Positions 16,861 to 26,578 of a stretch of 64,000 nucleotides of DNA are shown in pieces. This DNA comes from Insolitispirillum peregrinum (lineage in GTDB: Bacteria > Pseudomonadota > Alphaproteobacteria > Rhodospirillales > Rhodospirillaceae): NCBI RefSeq assembly GCF_900156605.1, contig NZ_FTOA01000005.1:186001-250000 (forward strand), written 5' to 3'. The position numbers and the translations under genes are program-made. The notes under the pieces were generated by a model, which did no database searches, had not been told where the DNA came from, and worked only from the letters and a program-made list of their open reading frames with translations. Every line of letters begins with the position of its first letter. The stretch's first letter is position 1.

Positions 16861-17105
16861 CGTGCAGGTGGCATCTTGTGCCCGCCGCAGTGAACAGCTC
16901 CCCGATTTCCCTCACCAACGCACACTGTACATTGTACAGTTCGCGCCCAAGGTGGGAGTTTAGACAAAACACAAACTGTTTGCACGGAACTTTCTTTACA
17001 CGCCTGCGTGATCACCCGTGCCGTTATGGGAAATATCAGGATATTTGTATGTTTCGGTAGGCTGTACGCCTTTCCCTCGACCGTGGGAAGAGACCTGTCG
17101 AGATG

Positions 17106-17621
17106 TCAGTCAAAGACGTGAAACCCGCCACTGAGGCCAAGGTTGGAGCCAGTGTTGCCCTGCGGCGCCTGGGATGACAGATCCCGCGCATGCGGTGGAT
17201 TGCTGATCTTGACGTAACGGGGGTCCTTGAAGACGGACATCAGCCGGTTTTTCAGTGACTGCAACGAAACGGGCTTGATCAGATAGCCGTTGATGCCTCT
17301 GGCGGTTGCTTCCTTGACCGATGCCAGATCGCTTTTGCCGCTGAGGATGATCACCGGGATGTCCCGCAGCGACGGGTTCTGGTGATTGCGCAGCATCTGT
17401 ACGAACACCAGCCCGTCAATGGGTTGCATGTTCAGGTCGCAAATGATCACGTCGGGGGGGAACAGCTGGGCTTCTTTCAGCGCCGTGGCTCCCTCGTCGG
17501 CTTCGCGGATGTTGATGATGCCCAGACTGCGCAGCATCTGCTTGACCATCGTGCGGACAAAGCTCTCGTCATCAATAATCAGCACATGCAGGTCACGGTA
17601 GGCGGCGAAATCATCGTTCAT
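17106..17621 (-). CDS. Single-domain response regulator
   Basis: 171 residues. Receiver domain (about 11-130) with acidic pair DD17-18, phosphoacceptor Asp62 (VIICDLNMQPIDG), Ser/Thr position at LSG and Lys in YLIKPVS. The 40-residue tail has no output domain. Its ATG overlaps the stop of the REC-EAL gene by 4 bp, so the pair is co-translated. It is likely a phosphate shuttle or a protein-binding regulator working with the REC-EAL protein and the hybrid kinase upstream. Confidence 0.9.
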   Translation of the reverse strand: MNDDFAAYRDLHVLIIDDESFVRTMVKQMLRSLGIINIREADEGATALKEAQLFPPDVIICDLNMQPIDGLVFVQMLRNHQNPSLRDIPVIILSGKSDLASVKEATARGINGYLIKPVSLQSLKNRLMSVFKDPRYVKISNPPHARDLSSQAPQGNTGSNLGLSGGFHVFD

Positions 17622-18904
17622 GGCGATACCTCCTGTTCGTGTGAAAGGGCCGCAACCCGTCGTGCCCAGTCAAGAGACCAGTTTTCCAGTTCGCCGCCGG
17701 GCATCGGCTTGCCGATGAAAAACCCTTGGGCGAGGTCGCATCCCATTGCTTTCAGCATCATCCAGTTATCCCGGTTTTCGATGCCTTCGCCGACCACCGA
17801 CAGCGACAGTTTGCGCGCCATGGCGATGGTGCTGTCCAGAACGATCCGCACACGGTCGTTTTCCTGCGCACCACGGACAAAGGACATGTCAACCTTGAAC
17901 TCGGTAAACGGCAGGCGGACCAGTTGCTGGATGGTCGAATAGCCGGTGCCGAAATCGTCAATCGACAGGCGGACCCCTTTCATCGCCAAGCGGCTGATGA
18001 CATCAAAGGGGGTGGTGATATCGGTCATCAGGCCGCTTTCGGTGACTTCCAGTGTGACCTGCGAGGCGCGCAGGCCGTTCTGCCCGATCAGGTCCAGCAC
18101 CAGCTCGGGCAGGTCCAGCCGGTCCAGCTCGCCGACCGACAGGTTGACGGCAACCCCGATCGGCAGCCCTTGCCGGGCCCATGTTCCGGCCTGCTCCAGC
18201 GCGTGGCGCAGCATGTGTTCGGCAAAGCGGTCGGCAAGCCCCGAGCCTTCGAGCGAATCAAGGAAGGCCCCCGGCGTCAGAACCCCAAGCTGCGGGTGTT
18301 GCCAGCGCACCAGCGCCTCGACGCCTTTCAGAGTGCCGTCCTGTAACGATACCTTGGGCTGGAACCACGGAATGATTTCGTTTCTGTCCAGGGCCTGTTC
18401 CAGCCGCTGGCGGTCGGCCTGCACCCGCTGGAATGGCCGACGGGTGGTTTGCTCGCTGGCGGTCAGGCGGTTCAGAATGTCCCCGAGGGCGACCATGCCG
18501 AGGGGCTTGGACAGCGACCCCAGCAGGCGCATGCCACGGGCTTTGGCCAGCTCGGCAACGGTGCGCAGGATTTGCTGCTCGGCGGCGCTGACCACTACGA
18601 ATGCCGCACCTTTGGCAATGGTTGCCATGTGGCGCAGGGTTTCGATCCCGTCCATGTCGGGCATGTCGAGGTCGCAGACGATCAGGTCAAAGGGCTGGGT
18701 GGCCGAGGCAACCAGGGTCAGCGCTTCCTGCCCGCTGTGCAGAACCTGAACGTGGCCGACCCCCAGCGCAGTGAACATGCGGGTGGTCAGGCCACAAAAG
18801 CAGGGGTCATCATCGACAATCAGCACCGCAAGGCTGTCATATGCCCGGTCAGGCTCCGGGCCTGCGGGGGATAGGGGCTGTGGCCGTGAGGTGCTGGTTG
18901 GCAT
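17618..18904 (-). CDS. REC-EAL cyclic-di-GMP phosphodiesterase
   Basis: 428 residues from the ATG at 18904 with GGGAGA upstream; a TTG at 18946 is an alternative. The receiver domain (about 25-145) has LIVCDLDMPDMDG with the phosphoacceptor Asp. An EAL domain (about 170-415) follows, with the intact signature EALVRW, DDFGTGYS, the Lys in FKVDMSFV and the Glu in GEGIEN, so it is probably active. It would hydrolyse cyclic-di-GMP under phosphorylation control and so influence motility versus attachment. It overlaps the downstream receiver gene and follows a hybrid kinase, a coherent signalling block. Confidence 0.93.
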   Translation of the reverse strand: MPTSTSRPQPLSPAGPEPDRAYDSLAVLIVDDDPCFCGLTTRMFTALGVGHVQVLHSGQEALTLVASATQPFDLIVCDLDMPDMDGIETLRHMATIAKGAAFVVVSAAEQQILRTVAELAKARGMRLLGSLSKPLGMVALGDILNRLTASEQTTRRPFQRVQADRQRLEQALDRNEIIPWFQPKVSLQDGTLKGVEALVRWQHPQLGVLTPGAFLDSLEGSGLADRFAEHMLRHALEQAGTWARQGLPIGVAVNLSVGELDRLDLPELVLDLIGQNGLRASQVTLEVTESGLMTDITTPFDVISRLAMKGVRLSIDDFGTGYSTIQQLVRLPFTEFKVDMSFVRGAQENDRVRIVLDSTIAMARKLSLSVVGEGIENRDNWMMLKAMGCDLAQGFFIGKPMPGGELENWSLDWARRVAALSHEQEVSP

Positions 18905-18955
18905 GGCAGCGTCTCCCTGAAACGTCGTGCGTGTGGTGCGGGTCAATGGAGGCTA

Positions 18956-18986
18956 GAGCAGCGTGCGTTAAACCGGACGCAGGCAC
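18956..18986 (+). repeat. Family D palindrome, truncated copy
   Basis: GAGCAGCGTGCGTTAAACC followed by GGACGCAGGCAC, TA-flanked on the left. It matches the reverse complement of the complete copy at 5089-5126 but lacks the last seven bases of the right arm. It lies between the hybrid kinase and REC-EAL genes. Confidence 0.7.
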
Positions 18987-19020
18987 TAAGCAGTGTAGCG
19001 GGTGATACTCTCCTGATCGG

Positions 19021-21873
19021 TCAGGAAAAATGGTTTCGACGTTTTTCCTGTGGCTTTGCGGGAGGCTCCGACAATGCGTTGATGGCGGACCGGACCCGCG
19101 CCAGACTGGGGGCAACCTGTTCCGTCTGGGTGCGGATGGTGGACCACGAGGCGTCGGCCTTCAGGGCGCTTTCCAGCCGCTGGCACAGTGTTCCCAGCTC
19201 GATCGCTCCGGCGGTCAGGGCGGCCCCGGCCAGTCGGTGGGCCGTGCGGGCCAGCGCGGTGGAATCCTGCTGTTCCAGATGCAGGTCAATGTCGTGCCGC
19301 AGTTGTTCGGCGCTGGACAGAAAGCCGCCCAGCAGGGTCAGAACATCGTCGGTGATGCTGCCGAACAGTTCGTGATACAGGTCGGTCTTGAGGACATCGC
19401 CCTGAGAAGCCGGAATGGGCTGTGGAGGGGCCACCGCCGCCGGGGCCTGATCCCGCGGCAGGGTGATGGCAATCGGCTGACCACAGCGGGCGGCCGTTTG
19501 ACGATAGGGGGACAGAGGCGGTGTGTGTTCGTCGGCGGTGGCTACTGGATGCCAGTGGGCGGGCATGAAGGTCAGCAATGCCTTGCGCAGTTTCTGGCTT
19601 TCCACCGGTTTGGCGAGGAAGCCATTCATGCCAACCGCCTGACAGTGGGCCTTTTCTTCTTCGGTGACACCGGCGGACAAGGCGACAATCGGCAGGGCCG
19701 CCCCCTCGCTGGTGGAAAAACAGGCTCCGGCCGCTTCTGCGGCGCGCAGGCGGGCGGCCAGTTGAAAGCCATCCAGTTCCGGCATGTGGCCATCGGTGAT
19801 CAACAGGTCGAACGGTTGATGGCGCAGAACGTCCCACGCTTGCAGGCCATTATCGACCACCACCGGATCAATGCCCATCCGTTGCAGCATTTTGGTGACC
19901 ACCAACTGGCTGGTCGGAGTGTCTTCGGCCACCAGAACGGCCCCGCCACCAAAGCGCAGGGCGGTATCGTCATACCATGCCGAGGCCCGCGCCGCCCGCT
20001 GGTCTTCTTCCAGCAGCGACGGAGGATGCTGGCCGATGGCCACCGCCACCGTCTTGATCAGCAGGCCGGGGCGGGTGGGGCGTGACAGGCCGTAATCGGC
20101 TCCGGTCCGGCTGAGGACCGTTGTGATCGGTCCCCGGTCGCGTCGGGCCATCAGCAGGACGGGCAGGGCACCCAAAGCCGGGTCGCGCAGCGATGCCTGT
20201 CCGGAGTAGGCCCCGTGGCTGGCGGCACAGCCGTCTTCGACCACCATCAGGGCATAGGGATCATCATCGGTCTGCCGGGCCAGCGCAATGGCGTCGCTGA
20301 CACTGTCAACGGTGTCAACCCGTGCTCCGGCCCCGGCCAGTCCGCGTTCCATGGCATCGCGGAAGATCGGATTGGCGGCAACCAGCAGCAGGCGGACCGG
20401 CGACAGGCGCAGCCGTGGCTGTGGCGGCGTGATCACTGGCAGGGGCAGTTCAAACCAGAAGGTTGACCCCTGTCCCGGCATGGCGTTGACCCCGATCTCT
20501 CCGGCCATCATTTCGACCAGCCGGCGCGAGATGGCCAACCCCAGCCCGGTTCCGCCAAAGCGGCGGGTGGTTCCGGCTTCGGCCTGTTCAAAGGGACGAA
20601 ACAGGCGGCTGACCTGATCGTGGTCAAGGCCGATGCCGGTATCGGTGACTTCAAAGCGGACCCGGCACAGGTGGTCGCTATCCCCGGGATCGGCAGACTG
20701 GCCATGCTCCTGCCTGACCGGACGCACCCGGACCGAAACCTGCCCCTGATGGGTAAACTTGATCGCGTTGCCCACCAGATTGATCAAAATCTGCCGCAGG
20801 CGGGCACTGTCGATCTGCACCTCGTGCGGCAGGGCATTATCGACAAAGGTCACCAGTTCCAGATCTTTGCCCCACGCGCGGGATGACAACAGCTCGGCGA
20901 CGGAAAACACCACCTCGTCCAGACTGGTGGGGGCTTCGTCAAACAGCAGCTTGCCCGCGTCGATTTTCGAAAAATCGAGAATGTCATCAATGATGGTCAG
21001 CAGATAGTGGGCGGAATCTTCGCAAATGCGCAGCAGACCGCTTTGCTCGCTGGACAGGCCGGTTGCCTCCAGCAATTCGAGGGTTCCCAGCACGCCGTTC
21101 ATCGGGGTGCGGATTTCATGGCTCATGGTGGCGAGAAACGAGGTCTTGGCGGCGGCCTGTTGCTCGGCCCGTTCCTTTTCCTGTGCCAGCCGGTCGGCCC
21201 GGATCTGTTCACTGCGGTCGCGCAAAATAACCGAGACCACCTGTTGCTCGCCATCCCACGCCTCAAAGACACTGGCCTCCAGCGGAATGACGCTGCCATC
21301 CGGGCGCCGCCCGTTCAACAGACACATGCCGGACGGGCTGCCGAGGATGGCGGGCAGGTCGTCAAACGGCAACCAGCGCAGGGCGTCCTGTCCATGATAG
21401 CTGCCGTTCGGCCCCAGTCCGAGCAGGCGCTGGGCAACCGGATTGGCAGACAGGATCCGCCCGATGGCGTCCAGCGTCAGGATGCCATCGGGAATGCGCT
21501 GTAAAAACGCCTGCGACCGCCGGTGATCGGTGTACAGCGCGGCCAGCTGGCCCGCTGTTCCGATTGCGGCCTGGATGCTGGGGATCCAGCTTTCCGGCGC
21601 GCTGGCCAGAGGGACATGAACGACCTGCGGGATGGTGCCCCGCAGGGCTGTCAGGGCGTCGGCGGTCAGGGAGGGAGGAACCTGTGCCCCGGTACACAAC
21701 AACGCCACAGTACAGCCCTGCAAGGGGTGCTGGCGGGTGCAGGCCCGCAGACCAGGCAGGTCCGAGGCCGGGAACAGGGGATGTGTCGGCACGCCTTCTG
21801 ACAGCCTGACGCGCAGGCGGTCCAGAACGTCCTGATCCTGATCAAGACAAACAAGAGGATACGGGACCGGCAT
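19021..21873 (-). CDS. Hybrid sensor kinase with two receivers and HPt
   Basis: 950 residues from the ATG at 21873 (AAGGGG upstream); the frame continues to 22002. No membrane helices. Order: a receiver-like N-terminal segment (1-110); a PAS domain (about 115-225); HisKA with His252 in MSHEIRTPMNG; HATPase; a degenerate receiver (about 500-620). An intact receiver follows with LLITDGHMPELDG, and last an HPt domain with AHRLAGAAL near the C-terminus. This is a cytoplasmic phosphorelay kinase. Its natural outputs are the adjacent REC-EAL and single-receiver proteins. Family D repeat DNA and about 115 bp separate them. Confidence 0.92.
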   Translation of the reverse strand: MPVPYPLVCLDQDQDVLDRLRVRLSEGVPTHPLFPASDLPGLRACTRQHPLQGCTVALLCTGAQVPPSLTADALTALRGTIPQVVHVPLASAPESWIPSIQAAIGTAGQLAALYTDHRRSQAFLQRIPDGILTLDAIGRILSANPVAQRLLGLGPNGSYHGQDALRWLPFDDLPAILGSPSGMCLLNGRRPDGSVIPLEASVFEAWDGEQQVVSVILRDRSEQIRADRLAQEKERAEQQAAAKTSFLATMSHEIRTPMNGVLGTLELLEATGLSSEQSGLLRICEDSAHYLLTIIDDILDFSKIDAGKLLFDEAPTSLDEVVFSVAELLSSRAWGKDLELVTFVDNALPHEVQIDSARLRQILINLVGNAIKFTHQGQVSVRVRPVRQEHGQSADPGDSDHLCRVRFEVTDTGIGLDHDQVSRLFRPFEQAEAGTTRRFGGTGLGLAISRRLVEMMAGEIGVNAMPGQGSTFWFELPLPVITPPQPRLRLSPVRLLLVAANPIFRDAMERGLAGAGARVDTVDSVSDAIALARQTDDDPYALMVVEDGCAASHGAYSGQASLRDPALGALPVLLMARRDRGPITTVLSRTGADYGLSRPTRPGLLIKTVAVAIGQHPPSLLEEDQRAARASAWYDDTALRFGGGAVLVAEDTPTSQLVVTKMLQRMGIDPVVVDNGLQAWDVLRHQPFDLLITDGHMPELDGFQLAARLRAAEAAGACFSTSEGAALPIVALSAGVTEEEKAHCQAVGMNGFLAKPVESQKLRKALLTFMPAHWHPVATADEHTPPLSPYRQTAARCGQPIAITLPRDQAPAAVAPPQPIPASQGDVLKTDLYHELFGSITDDVLTLLGGFLSSAEQLRHDIDLHLEQQDSTALARTAHRLAGAALTAGAIELGTLCQRLESALKADASWSTIRTQTEQVAPSLARVRSAINALSEPPAKPQEKRRNHFS

Positions 21874-22241
21874 GGTGTGCCCCTTATGGTCAGGAGTGGC
21901 AGAGCACCTTTCATCAGGGGTAACAACCTTTGCGGTGGTCGGCAATGCCTTTAGGGAAAATGTGGCTTTCGGGCATTGTTTGTCTTTGGCTGGCTGCGCC
22001 ATGCCAACATTTCGTCAACGGTTGTTGAAGATTGCAATTTTCTGCAGCGCGCAAAGGGCAATTTGCAGAATGCAAGGCGTTCCGCAAATTGCCGGTTGAT
22101 AATCCTTATGAATTATGTGGGATAACGCGATTTTTCAATATGTTAGACGATCGCCAAGCATTTGGCCCGCTCTTTGCTTACTCCCTTGGTATCAAGATCC
22201 CGGCTCTGTGCCAGCCAGTCCTTATGCCATCGAGGGTTGCC

Positions 22242-22823
22242 ATGTCCTTCCAGTCTCTGCCCCCACACGCTGATCCGGTTCCGTCGTCCTGCTCGCTGGC
22301 GGTTCATACCCTGCCGGCCATGCTGCAAAATGTCGCCGCCCTGACCTCCGGGCGGGTTACCCTCAGCCAGGGCCGTGTTGACGGCTGGCCGTCCAATGAT
22401 GTGCCGCTGGTGGTGATGTACTCGCCGAACCTGCAGAACCTGACCCACATGCGCCGTCAGACGCAGGCGATCGGCATCCGCTTTCTGGGCTATGATCGCG
22501 TGAACACCCTGATGGATGCCCTGTCGGTGCTGGTGCCGGTGGTGGTGATCATCGACGAAGCCGACAGCGAGCAGGCCTGCCGGATCGGGCGGCAGGTGCT
22601 GGCCGATGACTTCACCATCAACATGGTGCGTCTGGTTGACGATGCCGAGGCTCAGGCCGAGGTGGAAGAACAGCCGATGGTGACCGCCGTCAACAGTGGG
22701 GCGACCAACCACGATGGCCCGTTCCTCGGCAAGCTGAATCGCGGAATGTCCTCGTCCCGTCTGGCGATGGCTCTGGGGCGTCTGGGCGTCCTGCCGCGTC
22801 GCCTGACGGTGGTGAAGGCGTAA
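22242..22823 (+). CDS. Unknown cytoplasmic protein, possibly receiver-like
   Basis: 193 residues from the ATG at 22242 (GAGGG upstream); the frame extends to 22032 but the first part reads like non-coding DNA. The central part VPLVVMYSPNLQNLTHMRRQ...VVVIIDEADSEQACRIGRQVLADDFTINMVRL has an alternating beta-alpha pattern reminiscent of a degenerate receiver fold, without a clear phosphorylation triad. It is divergent from the hybrid kinase gene. Function unknown. A strong bidirectional terminator follows. Confidence 0.6.
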   Translation: MSFQSLPPHADPVPSSCSLAVHTLPAMLQNVAALTSGRVTLSQGRVDGWPSNDVPLVVMYSPNLQNLTHMRRQTQAIGIRFLGYDRVNTLMDALSVLVPVVVIIDEADSEQACRIGRQVLADDFTINMVRLVDDAEAQAEVEEQPMVTAVNSGATNHDGPFLGKLNRGMSSSRLAMALGRLGVLPRRLTVVKA

Positions 22824-22918
22824 AGCGCCTTCTCCTGCGCCTGTCCGGGCGCAGGATGGCGGGCGGCACCCCGCTCCGGGATGGCACCGGGATTTGATTG
22901 AATAAAAAGTGTCTAATG

Positions 22919-22968
22919 AAAAAGGCCATCCTCTGATCCGTACAGGACAGAGGATGGCCTTTTTCATG
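22919..22968. terminator. Bidirectional terminator
   Basis: AAAAAGGCCATCCTCTG pairs with CAGAGGATGGCCTTTTT around a 13-nt loop, with A-run and T-run on either side. It would stop transcription from the unknown gene at 22242-22823 and insulate the ATPase/VWA pair. Confidence 0.9.
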
Positions 22969-23004
22969 GGGTATGGGGGTGCGGGATGTCACCACTGAAT
23001 GTAT

Positions 23005-23016
23005 AGTATATATACT
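23005..23016. promoter_or_regulatory. AT-rich palindrome upstream of MoxR/RavA gene
   Basis: AGTATATATACT, a perfect 12-bp palindrome 80 bp before the start codon, in the only AT-rich patch of this spacer. It may be an operator or part of the promoter. Confidence 0.35.
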
Positions 23017-23095
23017 TGCACGCCTTGATGGATGCACGTATCGTCCCCTGCGGTTAAAGCCAATTCAACCATAGTTTGTCGATTTGGGAAGCATC

Positions 23096-24640
23096 ATGTG
23101 CGCTAAAAGTGTGCCGGAATTAAGAGGTCGCGTGAGCGACCTGATCAAAGCCATCAGCGAGGGAATGCATGAGCGAGAAGAGGTAATCTCCGTTTCTCTC
23201 CTCGCCGCCCTGTGTGGTCAGAATACATTCCTGTATGGGCCGCCAGGCACAGCCAAAAGTTTGATTTCCCGCAGAATTTCGTGTGCTTTCCACCAGCCGG
23301 CGTACTTTGAGTGTTTAATGAACCGCTTCAGCACTCCAGAAGAAGTGTTTGGTCCGGTCTCCATCAAAGCCTTGAAGGAGGATTGCTATACCCGACAAAC
23401 CGCCTCCTATCTTCCCAAGGCGGAGTTCGCGTTTCTCGATGAAATCTGGAAATCCAGCCCGGCCATTCTGAATACTCTGCTGACGCTTATCAATGAGCGA
23501 ACATTCAAGAACGGCGAAATCATCGAGACGGCGCCCCTTAAAGCCCTGATTGCCGCATCGAACGAAATACCGGACGTGAACCAGGGATTGGAGGCGTTAT
23601 ATGATCGCTTTATCGTCCGTTTATGGGTTCCGCCGATTGTCCAGCAGCAAAATTTTGAGCATCTTTTGCAGGTCAGACCCAGTTCGGCAGTCGCCGATGT
23701 GCCACAGGAATTGCGCATCACTTCCGACGAATGGGCTGCATGGCAGAGCGAAATTCATTCCGTGACCCTGTCATCCGAAACTCTGACCATCATTCATCTT
23801 GTTCGCCACAAGCTGGCGGCGCAGCAGGATGGGGGGCAGCCGGTCTATGTTTCGGATCGGCGGTGGCAGCGTGCAGCGATGCTTATGAAAGCTGCGGCAT
23901 TCTTTAACGGTCGTTCCTCGACGAACCATAGTGATGCTTTGCTGCTCCAGCACTGCCTATGGACAGACGAAGAGAATCGCCCCGATATTCTCCAGTTTGT
24001 TGCGGATGCTGTACAGGAAGCGGGACTTGATAGCGGATTGAGTCTGGCTGAAATCGATAGAAAAAAAGAAGACCTTGATCGTGAGATTCATCGAGAATTA
24101 TATTATTCTGAGGATTTTTATGAAACAGAATGCGTTTCTGGGAAGGATTTCTTTAAATTTGAGTGTAAATTCAATTATTTTCGCTTGAATGAAATAGCAT
24201 CGAGATCCGGTGGATACATAATGATACCGCTTGAAAAAATGAAGACAAGGGATAGATTCTATCCAACCAATATATCGGGCAATAAGATTGATTTCATCCA
24301 ATGCCAGTTCGATGGTCAAGGGAACTGCCGCATAAGCTGTAATAGTGGCGAGCATGCCACCTTTACGCCGGAAGTTCTTTTCAAGAAAGGCGATAAAAAA
24401 AGCGGTGTAGACGAAAGGCTTGTGTCTGCCCTCCAAGAATCCCTTTCCGGCATAAAAGGCGACATTAGCCAGATGCTCGCGACCGCCAAAAAGATGTTCT
24501 CAGATATTGAGGCCTCTCACTCATCAATTTTCGTTCCCGTCGAGAAAACGAATCTGGCGTTTTCCGGTATCGCAGTGCAAATTGAGCAACTGAAGCAAAG
24601 CCTCGTGTATTGCGAACGGCTCGAAAAGAGATGTCGATAA
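23096..24640 (+). CDS. MoxR-family AAA+ ATPase (RavA-like)
   Basis: 514 residues from the ATG at 23096. AAA+ domain: Walker A GPPGTAKS (48-55 from this ATG), Walker B FAFLDE, sensor-1 IAASNE and the arginine-bearing LYDRFIVRLWVP segment, all as in RavA. The C-terminal half (about 280-514) is poorly conserved, AT-rich in the DNA (24050-24340), and ends in a helical region. MoxR ATPases act as chaperones that remodel or activate partner complexes, with a VWA-domain protein encoded next door, as here. RavA-ViaA of E. coli acts on respiratory Fe-S enzymes and aminoglycoside sensitivity; whether that holds here is unknown. It overlaps the VWA gene by 10 bp. Confidence 0.88.
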   Translation: MCAKSVPELRGRVSDLIKAISEGMHEREEVISVSLLAALCGQNTFLYGPPGTAKSLISRRISCAFHQPAYFECLMNRFSTPEEVFGPVSIKALKEDCYTRQTASYLPKAEFAFLDEIWKSSPAILNTLLTLINERTFKNGEIIETAPLKALIAASNEIPDVNQGLEALYDRFIVRLWVPPIVQQQNFEHLLQVRPSSAVADVPQELRITSDEWAAWQSEIHSVTLSSETLTIIHLVRHKLAAQQDGGQPVYVSDRRWQRAAMLMKAAAFFNGRSSTNHSDALLLQHCLWTDEENRPDILQFVADAVQEAGLDSGLSLAEIDRKKEDLDREIHRELYYSEDFYETECVSGKDFFKFECKFNYFRLNEIASRSGGYIMIPLEKMKTRDRFYPTNISGNKIDFIQCQFDGQGNCRISCNSGEHATFTPEVLFKKGDKKSGVDERLVSALQESLSGIKGDISQMLATAKKMFSDIEASHSSIFVPVEKTNLAFSGIAVQIEQLKQSLVYCERLEKRCR

Positions 24641-26100
24641 ATCTGATTCGTGTTACGGCTGAGAAAATCAGCAGCGAGCTTCAGTCTTCCTTTCATGTGA
24701 TGGACGGCTCCGCTAGCGTCTGGAACCATGTGGCGGAGCAAATCCGGCAATGGGAGGCAACGGCTCATGCCACTTTGGCTACCGAGTTTCCCTTCCTTGC
24801 ACATGAAGGGAACCTGGTATCATGGGAGCGTGACCCGCCAGCCTCGCTCCGTCACCAGAACCACACGAGTGATGCGATTGATGAGTATGTATCTTTCTGC
24901 AACGCGATCGGCCATCCCGTAAGCAAGAGCTTTTGGGAGGAGTGGTTCATCGACGATTCCCGAAAGCACACTGACGACAGGTCTATCGCAACGCGCTTGC
25001 TCCTTTCTGGCTGGCGAAAGAAAATGGATCAGGCGCGTGCGGAGTGGGAGCTTGAGCGGATCGAGGTTTCGCGGGCAGCATTCAAGGCGAAGCTGGATGG
25101 TTTCCTGCGCATGCTCCAGCAATTGCACGAACAGCTTGAGGCGTTAGGGCTGGAGACTGGCATTCTGCTCGATCTCTCACGGGGAAACTTGACAGCACAA
25201 GACATCGAGCAGTTCAAACGCTGGGCCAAGTACCTTGCAGAAGATCAGGGTGTCCGGGCACTTTGCGATCTGTTGGGGAAAATCCGGCAAATAGAATTTT
25301 CAGAGAGAATCGAGCGGGTGAAATCAGTCGCCCCCTCAAAAATTCGCCTGCCCGACATCAATTCGCGGGAAGAGATTGTCGGGGTCCGTCTCGGACGGGA
25401 TATTGAACATGTTCTGCCCGCAGAACTGGCCCTGCTTGCGGACCCCGATACGGCGATTCTGTTCGACCTGAAATATGTCGAGGCTCGCCTTATGTGTTTC
25501 GATATGCAGGGCATCCAGAATATCCATCGGCACGTCGAAACTGAAGAAGAGCAGAGCGTCAAGGACGCCGAGAAGCAGGGGCCGATGGTGATCTGTATCG
25601 ACACCAGCGGTTCGATGAATGGCATGCCCGAGACCATTGCCAAGGCTGTTGCTCTTTTTCTGGCGACGAAAGCAAGAGAGCAGAAGCGTCCATGCTATCT
25701 GATCAATTTCTCCACAGGAATCCATACTCTGGATCTGGGGGGCGATTTTGGGATGGACGGATTGATACGTTTCTTGCAGATGTCTTTTCATGGGGGGACC
25801 GACGTCGCACCAGCGCTCGATCATGCTCTGGACACCATGAAACGCGATGCTTACAGGAATGCCGATTTGCTTATCGTGTCGGACTTTATCATGTCCGGAC
25901 TACCCGAAAGTATCCTTGCGCGGATTAAAGGCCAAAGGCTGAATGGATCAAGATTCCATTCGCTGGTTGTGGGGGGCTGCTACATGACCCAACACCTAAA
26001 GAGTCTTTTTGACAATGAATGGGTCTATAATCCAAGAAATAGCAGCATTCACGAACTGGTCAGCTTTGAGCAACGGCTTCATGGTGCATCAACACCATAA
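24631..26100 (+). CDS. VWA-domain protein (ViaA-like)
   Basis: 489 residues from the ATG at 24631, which overlaps the end of the ATPase gene. The N-terminal helical region has a long coiled-coil-like stretch (about 130-175). The C-terminal von Willebrand A domain (about 318-485) has the metal-binding MIDAS DTSGSMNG at 324-331, the distal Thr in GGTDVAP and an Asp in LLIVSDFIM. Length and layout match ViaA (483 residues in E. coli). It is the expected partner of the RavA-like ATPase. The pair interrupts an otherwise flagellar and cell-cycle region. Confidence 0.88.
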   Translation: MSINLIRVTAEKISSELQSSFHVMDGSASVWNHVAEQIRQWEATAHATLATEFPFLAHEGNLVSWERDPPASLRHQNHTSDAIDEYVSFCNAIGHPVSKSFWEEWFIDDSRKHTDDRSIATRLLLSGWRKKMDQARAEWELERIEVSRAAFKAKLDGFLRMLQQLHEQLEALGLETGILLDLSRGNLTAQDIEQFKRWAKYLAEDQGVRALCDLLGKIRQIEFSERIERVKSVAPSKIRLPDINSREEIVGVRLGRDIEHVLPAELALLADPDTAILFDLKYVEARLMCFDMQGIQNIHRHVETEEEQSVKDAEKQGPMVICIDTSGSMNGMPETIAKAVALFLATKAREQKRPCYLINFSTGIHTLDLGGDFGMDGLIRFLQMSFHGGTDVAPALDHALDTMKRDAYRNADLLIVSDFIMSGLPESILARIKGQRLNGSRFHSLVVGGCYMTQHLKSLFDNEWVYNPRNSSIHELVSFEQRLHGASTP

Positions 26101-26152
26101 CTTTTTCCTTTGACCTGTTCCGGGAAAGGAATTGCCAGAAGCCACCCCACCG

Positions 26153-26575
26153 TTACCGCTCGCGGCGGCGGTGGATGGTCAGGGCGATTTCGTCGAGGGT
26201 CTTTTGCGCCTTGGCGTCGCGTTCTTTTTTGTCGCGCTCTTCCCGCTGTTCCTGCGCGATTTCAAAGGTCTTGAACTCCTTGAAACTCTGCGCCAGTTCG
26301 TCGCGGGCGGCCTCGATTTCGCGGCGGGTGTCATTCAGCCACAGGGTGACCTGCTCGCGGCGGGCCTTGGCGGCGATGGCATAGCTGGCAAAGGTCATTC
26401 CGCCTTCGATGGCATTGGCGGCAGCGGCCCGTTGTTCGGCCAGCATTTCCTGATCGAACTTTTCCAGCGCATCCATCAGGCCCTGTTCCTTGCGCAACAG
26501 GTCGCCCAGCGCCCGGCGCTTTTCATCAAGCTCCCATTTGCGAAAGCGGATAACGCCTTTCAGATCGCGTGCCAT
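26153..26575 (-). CDS. fliJ: Flagellar export chaperone FliJ
   Basis: 140 residues, almost entirely helical coiled coil with charged heptads (for example RRALGDLLRKEQGLMDALEKF). It has the size and shape of FliJ, the export chaperone that docks in the FliI ATPase ring like the stalk of F1-ATPase. It starts 3 bp after fliI, so it belongs to the same operon. Sequence conservation in FliJ is low; the call rests on shape and position. Confidence 0.88.
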   Translation of the reverse strand: MARDLKGVIRFRKWELDEKRRALGDLLRKEQGLMDALEKFDQEMLAEQRAAAANAIEGGMTFASYAIAAKARREQVTLWLNDTRREIEAARDELAQSFKEFKTFEIAQEQREERDKKERDAKAQKTLDEIALTIHRRRER

Positions 26576-26578
26576 CGG

